Positions 47,705 to 56,922 of a DNA stretch of 64,000 nt are shown here, piece by piece. The stretch is taken from assembly GCA_964577055.1 (NCBI GenBank), contig CAZNWC010000004.1, positions 62,001 through 126,000 of the forward strand, given 5' to 3'. The DNA is from PNNG01 sp964577055 (GTDB taxonomy: Bacteria; Bacteroidota; Bacteroidia; UBA7662). Both the position numbers and the translations under genes were made by a program. Every line of letters starts with the position of its first letter. The stretch's first letter is position 1. Below the pieces are notes generated by a model. It saw only the letters and a program-made list of their open reading frames with translations, had not been told where the DNA came from and searched no databases.

Positions 47705-49138
47705 ATGTATTCGAACGAAAAAAAAACCAAGATTGTGGCCACAGTAGGCCCGGCTTGTTCACAAAAGGACGTGCTCACACGCATGGTAAAAGCAGGCGTT
47801 AACGTATTTCGCCTCAATTTTTCACATGCCAACTACGACGATTTACGCCAAGTAATTGCCAGTATTCGCCAAATCAACCAGGAATTGGGAAGCAACGTGG
47901 CCATTTTGGGCGATTTGCAAGGCCCCAAAATCAGGATCGGCGAAGTTCAGAACAATGGAATAACTTTAAAAACAGGTGATCGTTTGAAGTTGGTTACCGA
48001 AAAATGCATCGGAACCAAGGAACGGATTTACCTCAACTACCTCGAATTCCCGATAGATGTGGAAGAGGGCGACCAAGTATTGCTCGACGATGGCAAAATC
48101 AAGTTTGAAGTGGTGAGTACCAACCGACTCGACGAGGTGGAAGTGGTGGTTATCCATGGCGGATTGTTGTCTTCGAAAAAGGGCGTGAACTTGCCCAATA
48201 CCAAGGTTTCGCTGCCTTCGCTCACCGAAAAGGATTTGCAGGACCTTGATTTCATCTTAGAGCACGACCTCGATTGGGTGGCCCTGTCGTTTGTGCGTGA
48301 AGCAGCCGACATCGTCGATTTGCGCGAGCGCATCAACAAACAAGGCAAGAACATCCACATCATTGCCAAAATTGAAAAGCCCCAGGCTGTTGCCAATATC
48401 GATGCCATTGTGGCCGAAACCGACGGTGTAATGGTGGCGAGAGGCGACTTGGGCGTTGAATACCCCATCGAAAAATTGCCCCTCATCCAAAAACTCATTG
48501 TGCAGAAGTGCTTGCGTTTGAGCAAGCCGGTCATCATTGCCACCCAGATGATGGAAAGCATGATCACGAGCTTTATGCCTACACGCGCCGAAGCCAACGA
48601 CGTGGCCAATGCCGTCATCGATGGGGCCGATGCGTTGATGCTTTCGGGTGAAACTTCGGTCGGACAGCATCCGGTACAAGTGATCGAATACATGGTGCGC
48701 ATCATCCGCAATGTGGAAGAAGAGGCCGAACAGATCTATCACCGCGACAATGAAACGCCGCAAGACAGCCCTACCTTCTTGTCAGACAGTTTGTGCTACA
48801 TTGCTGGCAGAGCCGCCAAGTATGTGCAGGCGAAGGCCATCATTGGCATGACCAAGTCGGGATACACCGCATACCAGGTGGCCAGCTACCGTCCCAAGGC
48901 CAGCATTTTTGTATTCACCCCCGACCCAGCACTGCTTACGCGCATCAGCTTGTTGTGGGGAGTGAGGGCGTTTTATTACGATAAGTTGACGACCACCGAC
49001 GAAACCATTAGTGACGTGCTTAGCATGCTCAAAGGCAAAAAATTGCTTGAAAAGGGAGATGTGGTGGTCAACACCGGCGCCATGCCCATCAAAAGCAAGC
49101 ACAGGGCTAATTTTATGAAGTTTTCGGTGGTGGAGTAA
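47705..49138 (+). CDS. pyk: Pyruvate kinase
   Basis: 477 residues, full length. It transfers phosphate from phosphoenolpyruvate to ADP. Motifs: KIVATVGPACS at the start, the K-for-catalysis signature IIAKIEKPQAVANIDAI, VMVARGDLGVE, and ATQMMESMITSFMPTRAEANDVANA. The allosteric C-domain is complete. It is co-transcribed with the IPExxxVDY gene. Confidence 0.96.
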   Translation: MYSNEKKTKIVATVGPACSQKDVLTRMVKAGVNVFRLNFSHANYDDLRQVIASIRQINQELGSNVAILGDLQGPKIRIGEVQNNGITLKTGDRLKLVTEKCIGTKERIYLNYLEFPIDVEEGDQVLLDDGKIKFEVVSTNRLDEVEVVVIHGGLLSSKKGVNLPNTKVSLPSLTEKDLQDLDFILEHDLDWVALSFVREAADIVDLRERINKQGKNIHIIAKIEKPQAVANIDAIVAETDGVMVARGDLGVEYPIEKLPLIQKLIVQKCLRLSKPVIIATQMMESMITSFMPTRAEANDVANAVIDGADALMLSGETSVGQHPVQVIEYMVRIIRNVEEEAEQIYHRDNETPQDSPTFLSDSLCYIAGRAAKYVQAKAIIGMTKSGYTAYQVASYRPKASIFVFTPDPALLTRISLLWGVRAFYYDKLTTTDETISDVLSMLKGKKLLEKGDVVVNTGAMPIKSKHRANFMKFSVVE

Positions 49139-49210
49139 GGGCTTACTGTCCGAAATGTTGCCATTTGCCATTGTTAAGAATGCAGCATCTTTGCGGTTAA
49201 GTAATTATCC

Positions 49211-50494
49211 ATGGAAATATTCATCATTTTAGTCCTCGTTCTGTTGAACGGCCTTTTTTCGATGTCGGAAATCGCCTTGGTTTCGGCACGTAAGGCGAGA
49301 CTAGATGCTTTGGCTGCCCAAGGCAACCGCAAAGCCCAAGCAGCGCTCGAACTGGCCAAAGCGCCCAACACATTTCTTAGCACGGTGCAAATCGGCATTA
49401 CGGTCATCGGGCTGATCACGGGCATTTACAGTGGCGAAAACATCACTGATGACTTTGAGCTGATCTTACGAGAGATAACTTGGCTGCGGCCCTACAGTCA
49501 CGAGGCGGCCCTGATCACGGTTGTGTTTTTGGTTACTTTTGCTTCATTGGTACTGGGTGAGTTGGTTCCCAAACGTTTGGGTATGAGCCGGCCTGAAGCC
49601 GTAGCCATGGCAGTGGCACGCCCGATGCAAGTCGTTTCACTTTGCAGCAAACCATTCATCTGGTTGTTAACCACCTCGACCGAGGCAATTTTACGGTTGT
49701 TCGGTGCTCAAAACATGACACAACAGCATGTGACCGAAGAAGAAATCAAATCCATCATCCAAGAAAGCGTGCTGACCGGAGAAGTTCAAGAAATTGAGCA
49801 GGATATCGTGGAGCGTGCTTTTGGACTTGGCGATTTACGGGTGAGCTCCCTCATGACCCATCGGCGTGACTTGGTGGGCATTTACATCGACAAGCCGGTT
49901 GATCAAATCAGGCAAGTAGTTGAAGCGGAATTGCATAGTTTTTATCCTGTTTTTAAAGGGCCTGATTATGAAACCCTGGGGGTGATTGGTTTGAAAGATC
50001 TATTCAAGCTGTCACTTCCGTGGACACGTGACGCTTTGCTGGGCATACTGCGAAAACCACATTATTTCCCCGAATACCTCACGGTATACAATGCGTTAGA
50101 AAAGTTCAAAGCCGATCGCATCCATTACGGATTGGTGATTGACGAATACGGCGGTCTGCAAGGGATGGTTACCATCAACGATATTTTGGAGGCTTTGGTG
50201 GGTGAAATCAACGAGCTGGATGAAGAAGAATATCGGATCATTGAATTGGGTGAGAACGAATGGTTAGTCGATGGGGCTTATCCTTTTTTTGAATTCATCA
50301 ATTATTTCGATTTGGATGGTCCTATTGAAAAAGACCTTCTATTCAATACACTTGCCGGCTTGTTACTTGAGGAAATGGAGCGTTTTCCAGTGGAGGGGGA
50401 ATCGATTGTTTGGCATGGGCTTGAGCTTGAAGTGGTAGGCATGAGCGCGATGAGGATTGAAAAAATAAAGGTGAGGCGCCTTTTAAATGCGTAA
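49211..50494 (+). CDS. CNNM/CorC-type hemolysin family protein (DUF21-CBS-CorC_HlyC)
   Basis: 427 residues. An N-terminal DUF21/CNNM membrane domain (helices near 1-20, 60-85, 95-120 and 130-150; ALVSARKARLDALAAQG, GELVPKRLGMSRPE) is followed by two CBS domains (MTHRRDLVGIYIDKP, VIGLKDLFKL; GLVIDEYGGLQGMVTINDILEALVG split across turns) and a C-terminal CorC_HlyC domain. Such proteins affect magnesium or cobalt efflux and membrane integrity; hemolysis is only a historic label. The gene stands alone. Confidence 0.92.
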   Translation: MEIFIILVLVLLNGLFSMSEIALVSARKARLDALAAQGNRKAQAALELAKAPNTFLSTVQIGITVIGLITGIYSGENITDDFELILREITWLRPYSHEAALITVVFLVTFASLVLGELVPKRLGMSRPEAVAMAVARPMQVVSLCSKPFIWLLTTSTEAILRLFGAQNMTQQHVTEEEIKSIIQESVLTGEVQEIEQDIVERAFGLGDLRVSSLMTHRRDLVGIYIDKPVDQIRQVVEAELHSFYPVFKGPDYETLGVIGLKDLFKLSLPWTRDALLGILRKPHYFPEYLTVYNALEKFKADRIHYGLVIDEYGGLQGMVTINDILEALVGEINELDEEEYRIIELGENEWLVDGAYPFFEFINYFDLDGPIEKDLLFNTLAGLLLEEMERFPVEGESIVWHGLELEVVGMSAMRIEKIKVRRLLNA

Positions 50495-50541
50495 AGGCAG
50501 TTGATTTCGATACAACATGTACATAATTAAAGCCTTTTGGC

Positions 50542-50549
50542 TACTTTTG
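50542..50549 (+). promoter_or_regulatory. Putative -7 element of the CAT-anticodon tRNA
   Basis: TACTTTTG matches TAnnTTTG and lies 13 bases before the tRNA, the same distance as at tRNA-Ser(CGA). Confidence 0.6.
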
Positions 50550-50561
50550 TCGTCCCCAATG

Positions 50562-50638
50562 GGGCTCTTAGCTCAGCAGGTTAGAGCATCTGACTCATAA
50601 TCAGAGGGTCGCTGGTTCGAGCCCAGCAGGGCCCACCA
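50562..50638 (+). tRNA. tRNA with CAT anticodon (elongator Met or Ile2)
   Basis: Acceptor stem GGGCTCT/AGGGCCC (one G-T pair), D-arm TAGCTCAGCAGGTTAGAGC, anticodon loop CTCATAA (anticodon CAT), T-arm GCTGG-TTCGAGC-CCAGC, and encoded CCA. The T-arm and the stretch GGTCGCTGGTTC resemble bacterial tRNA-Ile2, whose CAT is modified by TilS to read AUA, but an elongator Met identity cannot be excluded by eye. Confidence 0.95.
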
Positions 50639-50639
50639 A

Positions 50640-50667
50640 CAAAGGCCGCGCGCAAGTGCGGCCTTTT
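50640..50667 (+). terminator. Intrinsic terminator of the CAT tRNA
   Basis: AAAGGCCGC (50641-50649) pairs with GCGGCCTTT (50658-50666), followed by TTTT. It ends 13 bases before the next ATG. Confidence 0.8.
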
Positions 50668-50679
50668 GAATATTTCCAC

Positions 50680-51312
50680 ATGCAGCCACCCATCCGCCAT
50701 TTGATTTTTGACCTTGGAGGTTTGTTCATTGATGTTTACATGGACCGCTTTGCCAGCAGTTTGCAGCAATTGGTGGGCAAAGAGGTGATGCCTACACTTG
50801 AAAAGCTTCAGAACGAAAAGTTTTTCGATGCCTACGAAACAGGTCACATTCATACCGCTCAATTTTTAGATACACTTTCTTCAGCATTCGGATGTCATTT
50901 TGGTTTTGAGCAATATGTCAACTGCTGGAATGCCATTTTAGGCCGGGTGCAATTAGAGCAGCTAGAATTGATACAGCCACTACGCAATCATTGTGATGTA
51001 GTACTGCTGAGCAACACCAACAGCTTGCACGTTGAAGCCTTAGAGGCTGACTTTGAAGCTCGTCATCCCGGTGCCAAACTGCATGATTATTTCGACCGCA
51101 TATACTACTCTCAAGAAATAGGCTTGCGCAAACCCGATGAGGAGGTATTTGGTTTTGTAGCACACGATAGCGGATTTGACCCTACGGCTACCCTATTCAT
51201 CGACGATTCGCCTGCTCACCTGGCTGGCGCCCAAAAACTGGGCATTCAAACACAGTTGCACCCGCAAAATCAGCCGCTATTGCCCACATTACAGCTGGCA
51301 GGCTTGTTTTAA
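50680..51312 (+). CDS. HAD family hydrolase (subfamily IA)
   Basis: 210 residues from the ATG at 50680; a GTG at 50656 lies inside the tRNA terminator. Motif I is FDLGGLFIDV: the nucleophile Asp is present, but the second Asp (+2) is replaced by Gly, as in many proteins annotated as acid-sugar phosphatases of the YihX type. Motif II LLSNTNS, motif III RKPDEEVF and motif IV FIDDSPAHLAGA are intact. The substrate is unknown. Its end overlaps the convergent upxY gene by four bases. Confidence 0.85.
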   Translation: MQPPIRHLIFDLGGLFIDVYMDRFASSLQQLVGKEVMPTLEKLQNEKFFDAYETGHIHTAQFLDTLSSAFGCHFGFEQYVNCWNAILGRVQLEQLELIQPLRNHCDVVLLSNTNSLHVEALEADFEARHPGAKLHDYFDRIYYSQEIGLRKPDEEVFGFVAHDSGFDPTATLFIDDSPAHLAGAQKLGIQTQLHPQNQPLLPTLQLAGLF

Positions 51313-51815
51313 ACGCTTAGCGCTTTGCTCAAATTTTCTGCAGGAACCGTGATGTATACCGATTGACCCAAAAAGTCGAGGTCGACACGGAATTTTTTAT
51401 CGCCTGCACGGCTCACCAAAACGCCCTGCCTGCCAGCAAGTGGGCCTGTGAGAACTTCTACTTGGTCGCCTGGTTGCAAATCCAACTCCGCTGTTTCGAG
51501 GGCATATCCTGTGTCGAGCATGCGGCGCAAGAAGTCCATTTGGCTGTCGGGTATGCGTACGGCTTGTCCGTTAAAGGCTACAAAACGGATGATGCCATAG
51601 GAGTTCAGTGTTTGAAAATACTCTCGCTCGCTGATGTGCACAAACAGATACGACCTGAACACAGGCTCTTCCACCCATTTCCAACGGTCGCTCCAACGAC
51701 GCCTCAATCGTTGCATAGGCAACCAATTTTCGACGCCCTGTTTGTCGAGCTGTGCCTTCGCTCTTTTTTCAAAGCGCGGCAAGGTATAGGCAGCGTACCA
51801 ATGGTATTCGCTCAA
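51309..51815 (-). CDS. UpxY-type transcription antiterminator (NusG-like)
   Basis: 168 residues. An NGN domain (EYHWYAAYTLPRFEKRAKAQL, EEPVFRSYLFVHISEREYF, IIRFVAFNGQAVRIPD) is followed by a KOW domain (LQPGDQVEVLTGPLAGRQGVL, and a KFRVDLDFLGQSVYI strand). UpxY proteins of Bacteroides let RNA polymerase read through early terminators of capsule loci. Here the gene is seven bases downstream of the UDP-xylose synthase gene, at the end instead of the start of a polysaccharide-type unit, so its target operon is not evident. Confidence 0.88.
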   Translation of the reverse strand: MSEYHWYAAYTLPRFEKRAKAQLDKQGVENWLPMQRLRRRWSDRWKWVEEPVFRSYLFVHISEREYFQTLNSYGIIRFVAFNGQAVRIPDSQMDFLRRMLDTGYALETAELDLQPGDQVEVLTGPLAGRQGVLVSRAGDKKFRVDLDFLGQSVYITVPAENLSKALSV

Positions 51816-51822
51816 GGATGGC

Positions 51823-52803
51823 TTATTTACGTGGAAAACTGCGTCCGTGTGCTTCGCGGTACAAATCTTCTTCGGGAAGTGACTTGAAATATGCGTAGGT
51901 AATACGCAGGCCCTCTTCGCGGCTTACCCGAGGCTCCCAACCCAAAAGTTTTTTCGCCAGCGTAATGTCGGGTTGGCGCTGTTTGGGGTCGTCTTTGGGC
52001 AAGTCCTTGTACACAATTTTTTGGTTGGTACCGGTCAATTTGATGATTTCTTCGGCAAACTGCTTGATGGTAATTTCAACTGGATTGCCAATGTTTACCG
52101 GTCCGGCATAATCACTTTTTAACAAGCGGTAGATGCCTTCCACCAAATCATCGACATAACAAAACGAACGGGTTTGTGAACCGTCGCCGAATACGGTGAG
52201 GTCTTCACCGCGCAAAGCCTGGCCGATGAATGCTGGCAAAGCACGGCCGTCGTTGAGGCGCATGCGTGGACCATAGGTGTTAAAAATGCGTACAATGCGT
52301 GTTTCTACACCGTGATAGGTATGATAGGCCATCGTAATGGCTTCTTGGAAACGTTTGGCTTCGTCGTAAACCCCACGTGGGCCAACTGGATTTACATTTC
52401 CCCAGTATTCCTCTGTTTGTGGGTGTACCATCGGGTCGCCATACACTTCCGATGTGCTGGCCACCAGAATGCGTGCCTTTTTTTCTTTGGCCAAGCCCAA
52501 TAGATTGTGGGTGCCCAATGAACCTACCTTGAGGGTTTGGATGGGAATTTTCAAGTAGTCGATGGGACTGGCGGGTGATGCAAAATGTAAGATCTCGTCG
52601 ATTGGACCAGATACATGCACGTATTTGCTCACATCGTGGTGGTAAAACTCAAAGTTGGGCAACTTCATCAAGTGTTCGATATTGCGCATATCGCCAGTAA
52701 TGAGGTTGTCCATGCCCACCACCTGATAACCTTCTTTGATGAAGCGATCGCAAAGGTGCGAACCCAAAAAGCCGGCGGCGCCGGTAATCAATACACGTGG
52801 CAT
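51823..52803 (-). CDS. uxs: UDP-glucuronate decarboxylase (UDP-xylose synthase)
   Basis: 326 residues, an extended short-chain dehydrogenase. The NAD-binding motif is GAAGFLGSHL (9-18), the catalytic Tyr-Lys pair is in RGVYDEAKRF, and STSEVYGDP supplies the Ser/Thr. The segments FASPASPIDYLKIPIQTLKVG and VRIFNTYGPRMRLNDGR are closely typical of Uxs proteins, which turn UDP-glucuronate into UDP-xylose. The ugd gene in the first 2.5 kb makes the substrate. It precedes upxY by seven bases. Confidence 0.93.
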   Translation of the reverse strand: MPRVLITGAAGFLGSHLCDRFIKEGYQVVGMDNLITGDMRNIEHLMKLPNFEFYHHDVSKYVHVSGPIDEILHFASPASPIDYLKIPIQTLKVGSLGTHNLLGLAKEKKARILVASTSEVYGDPMVHPQTEEYWGNVNPVGPRGVYDEAKRFQEAITMAYHTYHGVETRIVRIFNTYGPRMRLNDGRALPAFIGQALRGEDLTVFGDGSQTRSFCYVDDLVEGIYRLLKSDYAGPVNIGNPVEITIKQFAEEIIKLTGTNQKIVYKDLPKDDPKQRQPDITLAKKLLGWEPRVSREEGLRITYAYFKSLPEEDLYREAHGRSFPRK

Positions 52804-52851
52804 AGGAGAGGTTTGGGCGGTAAAGATAGGAATTAATGCTGCCCGCTATGG

Positions 52852-53640
52852 TTATTGCATCACCAATTTTTCTGTTTCTAAAGCCTGCAAAACGCCATCC
52901 CATAGTGCTTTTCTGCATCCCAAAGCACGGGCAACCATGCGAGAGGCTTCTTCCCACAAAAGGGGGTCGTTGCCGCAGCAGCCGATGGTCATCTCCAGCG
53001 CCAGCTGGCTGTGGTGGCCTCCGTCAACTTCTATGTGCCGTTCGAGATAATATTGAAAATCTGCCAAGGTTTCGGGATGTTGCTGGCTGAGTTCTTGCAC
53101 CATGGCGTGGAACATATCCGGGATAAGGTCTTCGCGACCGAAGGTGAAAACGGAAGCAAGGTTACTAACTTTATTTTCGGCGAGCAATTCAAAAGTAAAG
53201 CGCACAAATTGTCGTGCCGCTGCGGGCGTATTGGCCTTTTCAAACGCCATTTCAAGCGAATCGCCTGCGCGCAAAGAACCTATAAAGGCCTGGATTCCCA
53301 GGGTATCGGCACCCATTTTTTCCATGGCTTGGAGGTACATCTCAAAATGGCTCATGCGTACACCATGGCGGTCTACATCAGATTCTTCTCCTACCACAAT
53401 TTCATTGATCAGGAAGCGGCTATCTGCTGAGCCAACGGGTAGCCAGGGCAACGATACGCAAGTAAGATTTCTTTGCAGGGCTTTCAGAAGCGACATAAAG
53501 TCCCAAACAGCATAAACATGGAATTCGCTGAAGGTTTGTAATGCCTCCAGTTGATGCATGTGCTGATACAGCGGATGGTTGATGATGGCATGACGCTCGG
53601 GAGCAATGTGAGTACGAAGGCTATTCAGGAAGTTTTCCAT
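52852..53640 (-). CDS. DUF3050 domain-containing protein (heme-oxygenase-like fold)
   Basis: 262 residues with no signal peptide or membrane helix. It is helical throughout and carries clusters of His and Glu at helix-like spacing: HPLYQHMHQLEALQTFSEFHVYAVWDF split over two helices, EIVVGEESDVDRHG, HFEMYLQAME and YYLERHIEVDGGHHSQLA. The family is called DUF3050 and is thought to share the heme-oxygenase-like fold; the His/Glu pattern is what one expects for a di-iron site, but this is inference. It is 25 bases downstream of recQ on the same strand. Confidence 0.8.
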   Translation of the reverse strand: MENFLNSLRTHIAPERHAIINHPLYQHMHQLEALQTFSEFHVYAVWDFMSLLKALQRNLTCVSLPWLPVGSADSRFLINEIVVGEESDVDRHGVRMSHFEMYLQAMEKMGADTLGIQAFIGSLRAGDSLEMAFEKANTPAAARQFVRFTFELLAENKVSNLASVFTFGREDLIPDMFHAMVQELSQQHPETLADFQYYLERHIEVDGGHHSQLALEMTIGCCGNDPLLWEEASRMVARALGCRKALWDGVLQALETEKLVMQ

Positions 53641-53665
53641 ACCCTAAAAACCCCAAATTTTCAAA

Positions 53666-55846
53666 TTAGTTTGCCTGTTCGCTCAAAAATTTGATGCGCA
53701 CCAACTTTATCTCTTCTTCCGAAAAATCCTCCCCAAAATGGCGCTGCGCAGCCGTTAAATCGTCGGTTTCGGCACTTCGGAAATAGTCGTAAACTTCTGC
53801 TTGCAGGTCTTCATCCATTACCTCATTCAAATGGTAATCGATGTTGACCTTGGTGCCCGAATCGACAATCGTTTTGATTTCTTCCAAAATATCGTCGTAG
53901 CTCAAGCCCTTGCTGCGTGCGAGTTCTTGCAACGGAATTTTGCGATCGATGCCGCCTATGATGAAGACCTTTACGCCCGATTTGTTGACGGTGCTTTTGA
54001 CCACAAAATCGGCCGGACGGTCAATTTCGTTTTCTTCAACGTACTTGGCAATGAGCTCGATGAAGGCCTTGCCAAACTTCATGGCTTTGCCCGGACCTAC
54101 CCCGCTGATCTGCTGTAATTCGCTCAGTGAGGTAGGGTAATTGGTGGCCATTTCTTCAAGCGAAGGATCCTGGAAAATCACATAGGGAGGCAAATTGCGC
54201 TCTTTGGCGAGTTTTTTCCGCAGGTCGCGCAGCATGTCAAATAACTTGCTGTCGAGGGTGTCGGTTTGTTGGCTTTCAATTTCTTCGTCGCGACCAGCCT
54301 CCTCATAGTCGTGGTCCAAGGGCACATCAATGGGGTATGGATCGGCCAGGTATTTTTCACCGGCAGGCCCCAATTTCAGCAGTCCATAGTTTTCGATGTC
54401 TTTCAACAAAAAATTGTTGAACAGGGCCACTTTGATGGCCGATTTCCAGAATCGTTCACCCTTTTCTTTGCCTTTGCCGAAACCGGTCATGCGGTGGTGC
54501 CCGTAAGCTTCAATCGACGGACTCACCTCGCCCATGAGGTAGGCAAGCACATGGAAGAAGTCGAACTTTTTCACCAACTCTTTGACCGTGTTGAGCAATA
54601 GCAACATATCGGCCTGTACCGTTTCACGCGGTTGCGGATGGCGGCAGGCGTCACACATTTGGTTGCAATTGCTTTCGGCATAAACTTCTCCGAAATAATG
54701 GAGTATTTGGCGGCGGCGACATACGGCCGATTCGGCATACGACACCACTTCGTGTAGCAATAAATGGCCTATTTCTTTTTCCGAAACAGGCTTGTCTTTC
54801 ATGAATTTCTGCAGTTTCAGGATGTCTTTATCGCTGTAATACGCAATACAAACCCCTTCCAAACCGTCTCTTCCGGCACGTCCGGTTTCCTGGTAATAGC
54901 TTTCGATGGATTTAGGGATGTCGTAATGGATCACGAAACGCACATCGGGTTTGTCGATGCCCATGCCAAAGGCAATGGTGGCCACAATCACATCTACTTC
55001 TTCCATCAAGAAGGCATCTTGGTTTTTCATGCGCACGGCCGAATCGAGTCCGGCATGGTAAGGCGCTGCCTTGATACCGTTGGCCACGAGGGTTTCGGCT
55101 ATTTCTTCGGCTTTTTTGCGGCTAAGGGTGTAGATGATTCCTGATTTGCCGGGATGGTCTTTGATGTATTTGATGATGCTCTTGAGGGCATTGATCTTTG
55201 GACGCACCTCATAATACAGATTCGGGCGGTTGAAGCTCGATTTGAAAACCGTGGCTTCTGCCATCTGCAGGTTTTTCATGATGTCGAGCTGCACCTTGGG
55301 CGTGGCCGTTGCCGTGAGGGCAATGATGGGCACATCGCCAATCAGCTGCACCATTTGGCGGATTTTGCGGTATTCGGGACGGAAATCGTGGCCCCATTCC
55401 GAAATACAGTGCGCCTCGTCAACAGCTACAAAACTGATTTTAACGCTTTGCAAAAAAGCGATGTTTTCGAGCTTGCCCAATGATTCGGGGGCTACATACA
55501 GCAATTTGGTGGTACCGTTGGTGACATTGTCTTTCACCCGTTTGATATCTGCTTTGTTGAGCGACGAGTTTAAAAACTCGGCAATGCCCTCTGCCCCCGA
55601 AAAGGCCCGGATGGCATCTACCTGGTTTTTCATCAAGGCAATGAGGGGCGAAATAACGATCGCCGTTCCTTCTTGCGCTATGGCTGGTAACTGATAGCAG
55701 AGCGACTTTCCCGCTCCAGTGGGCATGACGACAAATGTGTTTTTGCCTTCATAAATGTTCTGTACGATGTCTTCCTGCTGACCCTTAAAAGTGTCAAAAC
55801 CGAAAAACGATTTTAACGCTTCGCGTAGTTTCTCCTTGGAATCCAT
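53666..55846 (-). CDS. recQ: ATP-dependent DNA helicase RecQ
   Basis: 726 residues from the ATG at 55846 (MDSKEKLREAL); an ATG seven codons upstream is possible. Helicase motifs: Q-motif FGFDTFKGQQEDIV, I MPTGAGKSLCYQLP, II DEAHCISEWGHDFRPEY, VI QETGRAGRDG. The zinc-binding Cys residues are in CRRRQ...CNQMCDAC. An HRDC domain (LPPYVIFQDPSLEEMATNYP) follows, and a further C-terminal extension ends SDEQAN-like. It unwinds DNA in recombination and repair. Confidence 0.96.
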   Translation of the reverse strand: MDSKEKLREALKSFFGFDTFKGQQEDIVQNIYEGKNTFVVMPTGAGKSLCYQLPAIAQEGTAIVISPLIALMKNQVDAIRAFSGAEGIAEFLNSSLNKADIKRVKDNVTNGTTKLLYVAPESLGKLENIAFLQSVKISFVAVDEAHCISEWGHDFRPEYRKIRQMVQLIGDVPIIALTATATPKVQLDIMKNLQMAEATVFKSSFNRPNLYYEVRPKINALKSIIKYIKDHPGKSGIIYTLSRKKAEEIAETLVANGIKAAPYHAGLDSAVRMKNQDAFLMEEVDVIVATIAFGMGIDKPDVRFVIHYDIPKSIESYYQETGRAGRDGLEGVCIAYYSDKDILKLQKFMKDKPVSEKEIGHLLLHEVVSYAESAVCRRRQILHYFGEVYAESNCNQMCDACRHPQPRETVQADMLLLLNTVKELVKKFDFFHVLAYLMGEVSPSIEAYGHHRMTGFGKGKEKGERFWKSAIKVALFNNFLLKDIENYGLLKLGPAGEKYLADPYPIDVPLDHDYEEAGRDEEIESQQTDTLDSKLFDMLRDLRKKLAKERNLPPYVIFQDPSLEEMATNYPTSLSELQQISGVGPGKAMKFGKAFIELIAKYVEENEIDRPADFVVKSTVNKSGVKVFIIGGIDRKIPLQELARSKGLSYDDILEEIKTIVDSGTKVNIDYHLNEVMDEDLQAEVYDYFRSAETDDLTAAQRHFGEDFSEEEIKLVRIKFLSEQAN

Positions 55847-55877
55847 ACCAATAATCGCCTCGTGCACCGAAATTCAA

Positions 55878-55885
55878 TACTTTTG
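55878..55885 (+). promoter_or_regulatory. Putative -7 element for kdsD
   Basis: TACTTTTG matches TAnnTTTG. Transcription would begin at about 55892, so the start codons at 55862 (GTG) and 55883 (TTG) would be outside the transcript, which favours the TTG at 55913. Confidence 0.5.
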
Positions 55886-55912
55886 TATGTCAAGATAAAT
55901 AAAAATCCCGAC

Positions 55913-56881
55913 TTGCCTAACAAACTTGAAATAAAAAAAGCTGCGCAAAGGTCGTTAAAAATCGAAGGAAATGCCATTCTGGCCTTGGCTGAAAGTATTG
56001 ACGATGCTTTTGTGGCAGCGGTAAACCTCATTTTGAACGCCCAAGGACGGCTGGTAGTTACCGGCATTGGTAAAAGTGCCTTGATTGGACAGAAGGTGGT
56101 CGCTACCCTCAACAGCACGGGTACCCCCAGTTTATTCATGCATGCGGCAGATGCGGTACATGGCGATTTGGGCATGGTACAACGGGGCGATGTGGTTTTG
56201 TGCATTTCGCAAAGCGGTAATACCCCCGAAATCAAATTGCTGGTACCCATGATCAAACACGGGGGCAATGCCCTCATTGGCATGACAGGTGATGCGGGAA
56301 GTTTTTTGGCCAAACAAAGCGATGTGCTTTTGCATGCTGCCATAACCGAAGAAGCTTGTCCGCTCAAACTCGCCCCAACCACCTCTACCGCCGTGCAATT
56401 GGCATTGGGTGATGCACTGGCTGTTTGCTTGCTCGAGCAGCGGGGTTTTACCGAAAGGGACTTTGCCCGCTACCATCCTGGTGGCGCTTTGGGTAAACGA
56501 TTGTACCTGCGTGTCGACGATTTGCTGGTGAATAACCAAGCACCGGCAGTGCAGTTGCATGCACCTGTAAAAGAGGCCTTGTTGGCGATAAGCTCGGGGC
56601 GCTTGGGGGTAACGGCTGTGCTTGATGGCGCGCAATTGGCGGGCATCATTACCGACGGTGATGTACGCCGCATGCTCGACAAACATGCAGATCTTTCAGA
56701 ATTGCGCGCCGTTGATATCATGACGGCGCATCCGCGCACCATTGCCATGGGTAGTTATGCCGCTGATGCCCTGCAAACCATCAAGGCGGGCAACATCACC
56801 CAGTTGCTGGTGGTAGATGAGGCCGGTACATACAAAGGAGTAGTGCACATACACGATTTGTTAAAGGAAGGCATCATCTAG
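55913..56881 (+). CDS. kdsD: Arabinose-5-phosphate isomerase (KpsF/GutQ family)
   Basis: 322 residues from a TTG at 55913. No in-frame ATG exists near the conserved N-terminus, and the frame is open to a GTG at 55862 that lies before the promoter. A SIS domain (GIGKSALIGQKVVATLNSTG, HAADAVHGDLGMVQRGD, SQSGNTPEI) is followed by two CBS domains (SSGRLGVTAVLDG, ITQLLVVDEAG). It converts ribulose-5-phosphate to arabinose-5-phosphate, the precursor of Kdo in LPS. It precedes manC by 41 bases and is divergent from recQ. Confidence 0.92.
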   Translation: MPNKLEIKKAAQRSLKIEGNAILALAESIDDAFVAAVNLILNAQGRLVVTGIGKSALIGQKVVATLNSTGTPSLFMHAADAVHGDLGMVQRGDVVLCISQSGNTPEIKLLVPMIKHGGNALIGMTGDAGSFLAKQSDVLLHAAITEEACPLKLAPTTSTAVQLALGDALAVCLLEQRGFTERDFARYHPGGALGKRLYLRVDDLLVNNQAPAVQLHAPVKEALLAISSGRLGVTAVLDGAQLAGIITDGDVRRMLDKHADLSELRAVDIMTAHPRTIAMGSYAADALQTIKAGNITQLLVVDEAGTYKGVVHIHDLLKEGII

Positions 56882-56922
56882 CCTTCACGTCAATTGTGTA
56901 TCTTGGTGGCTCAAACAATAGC

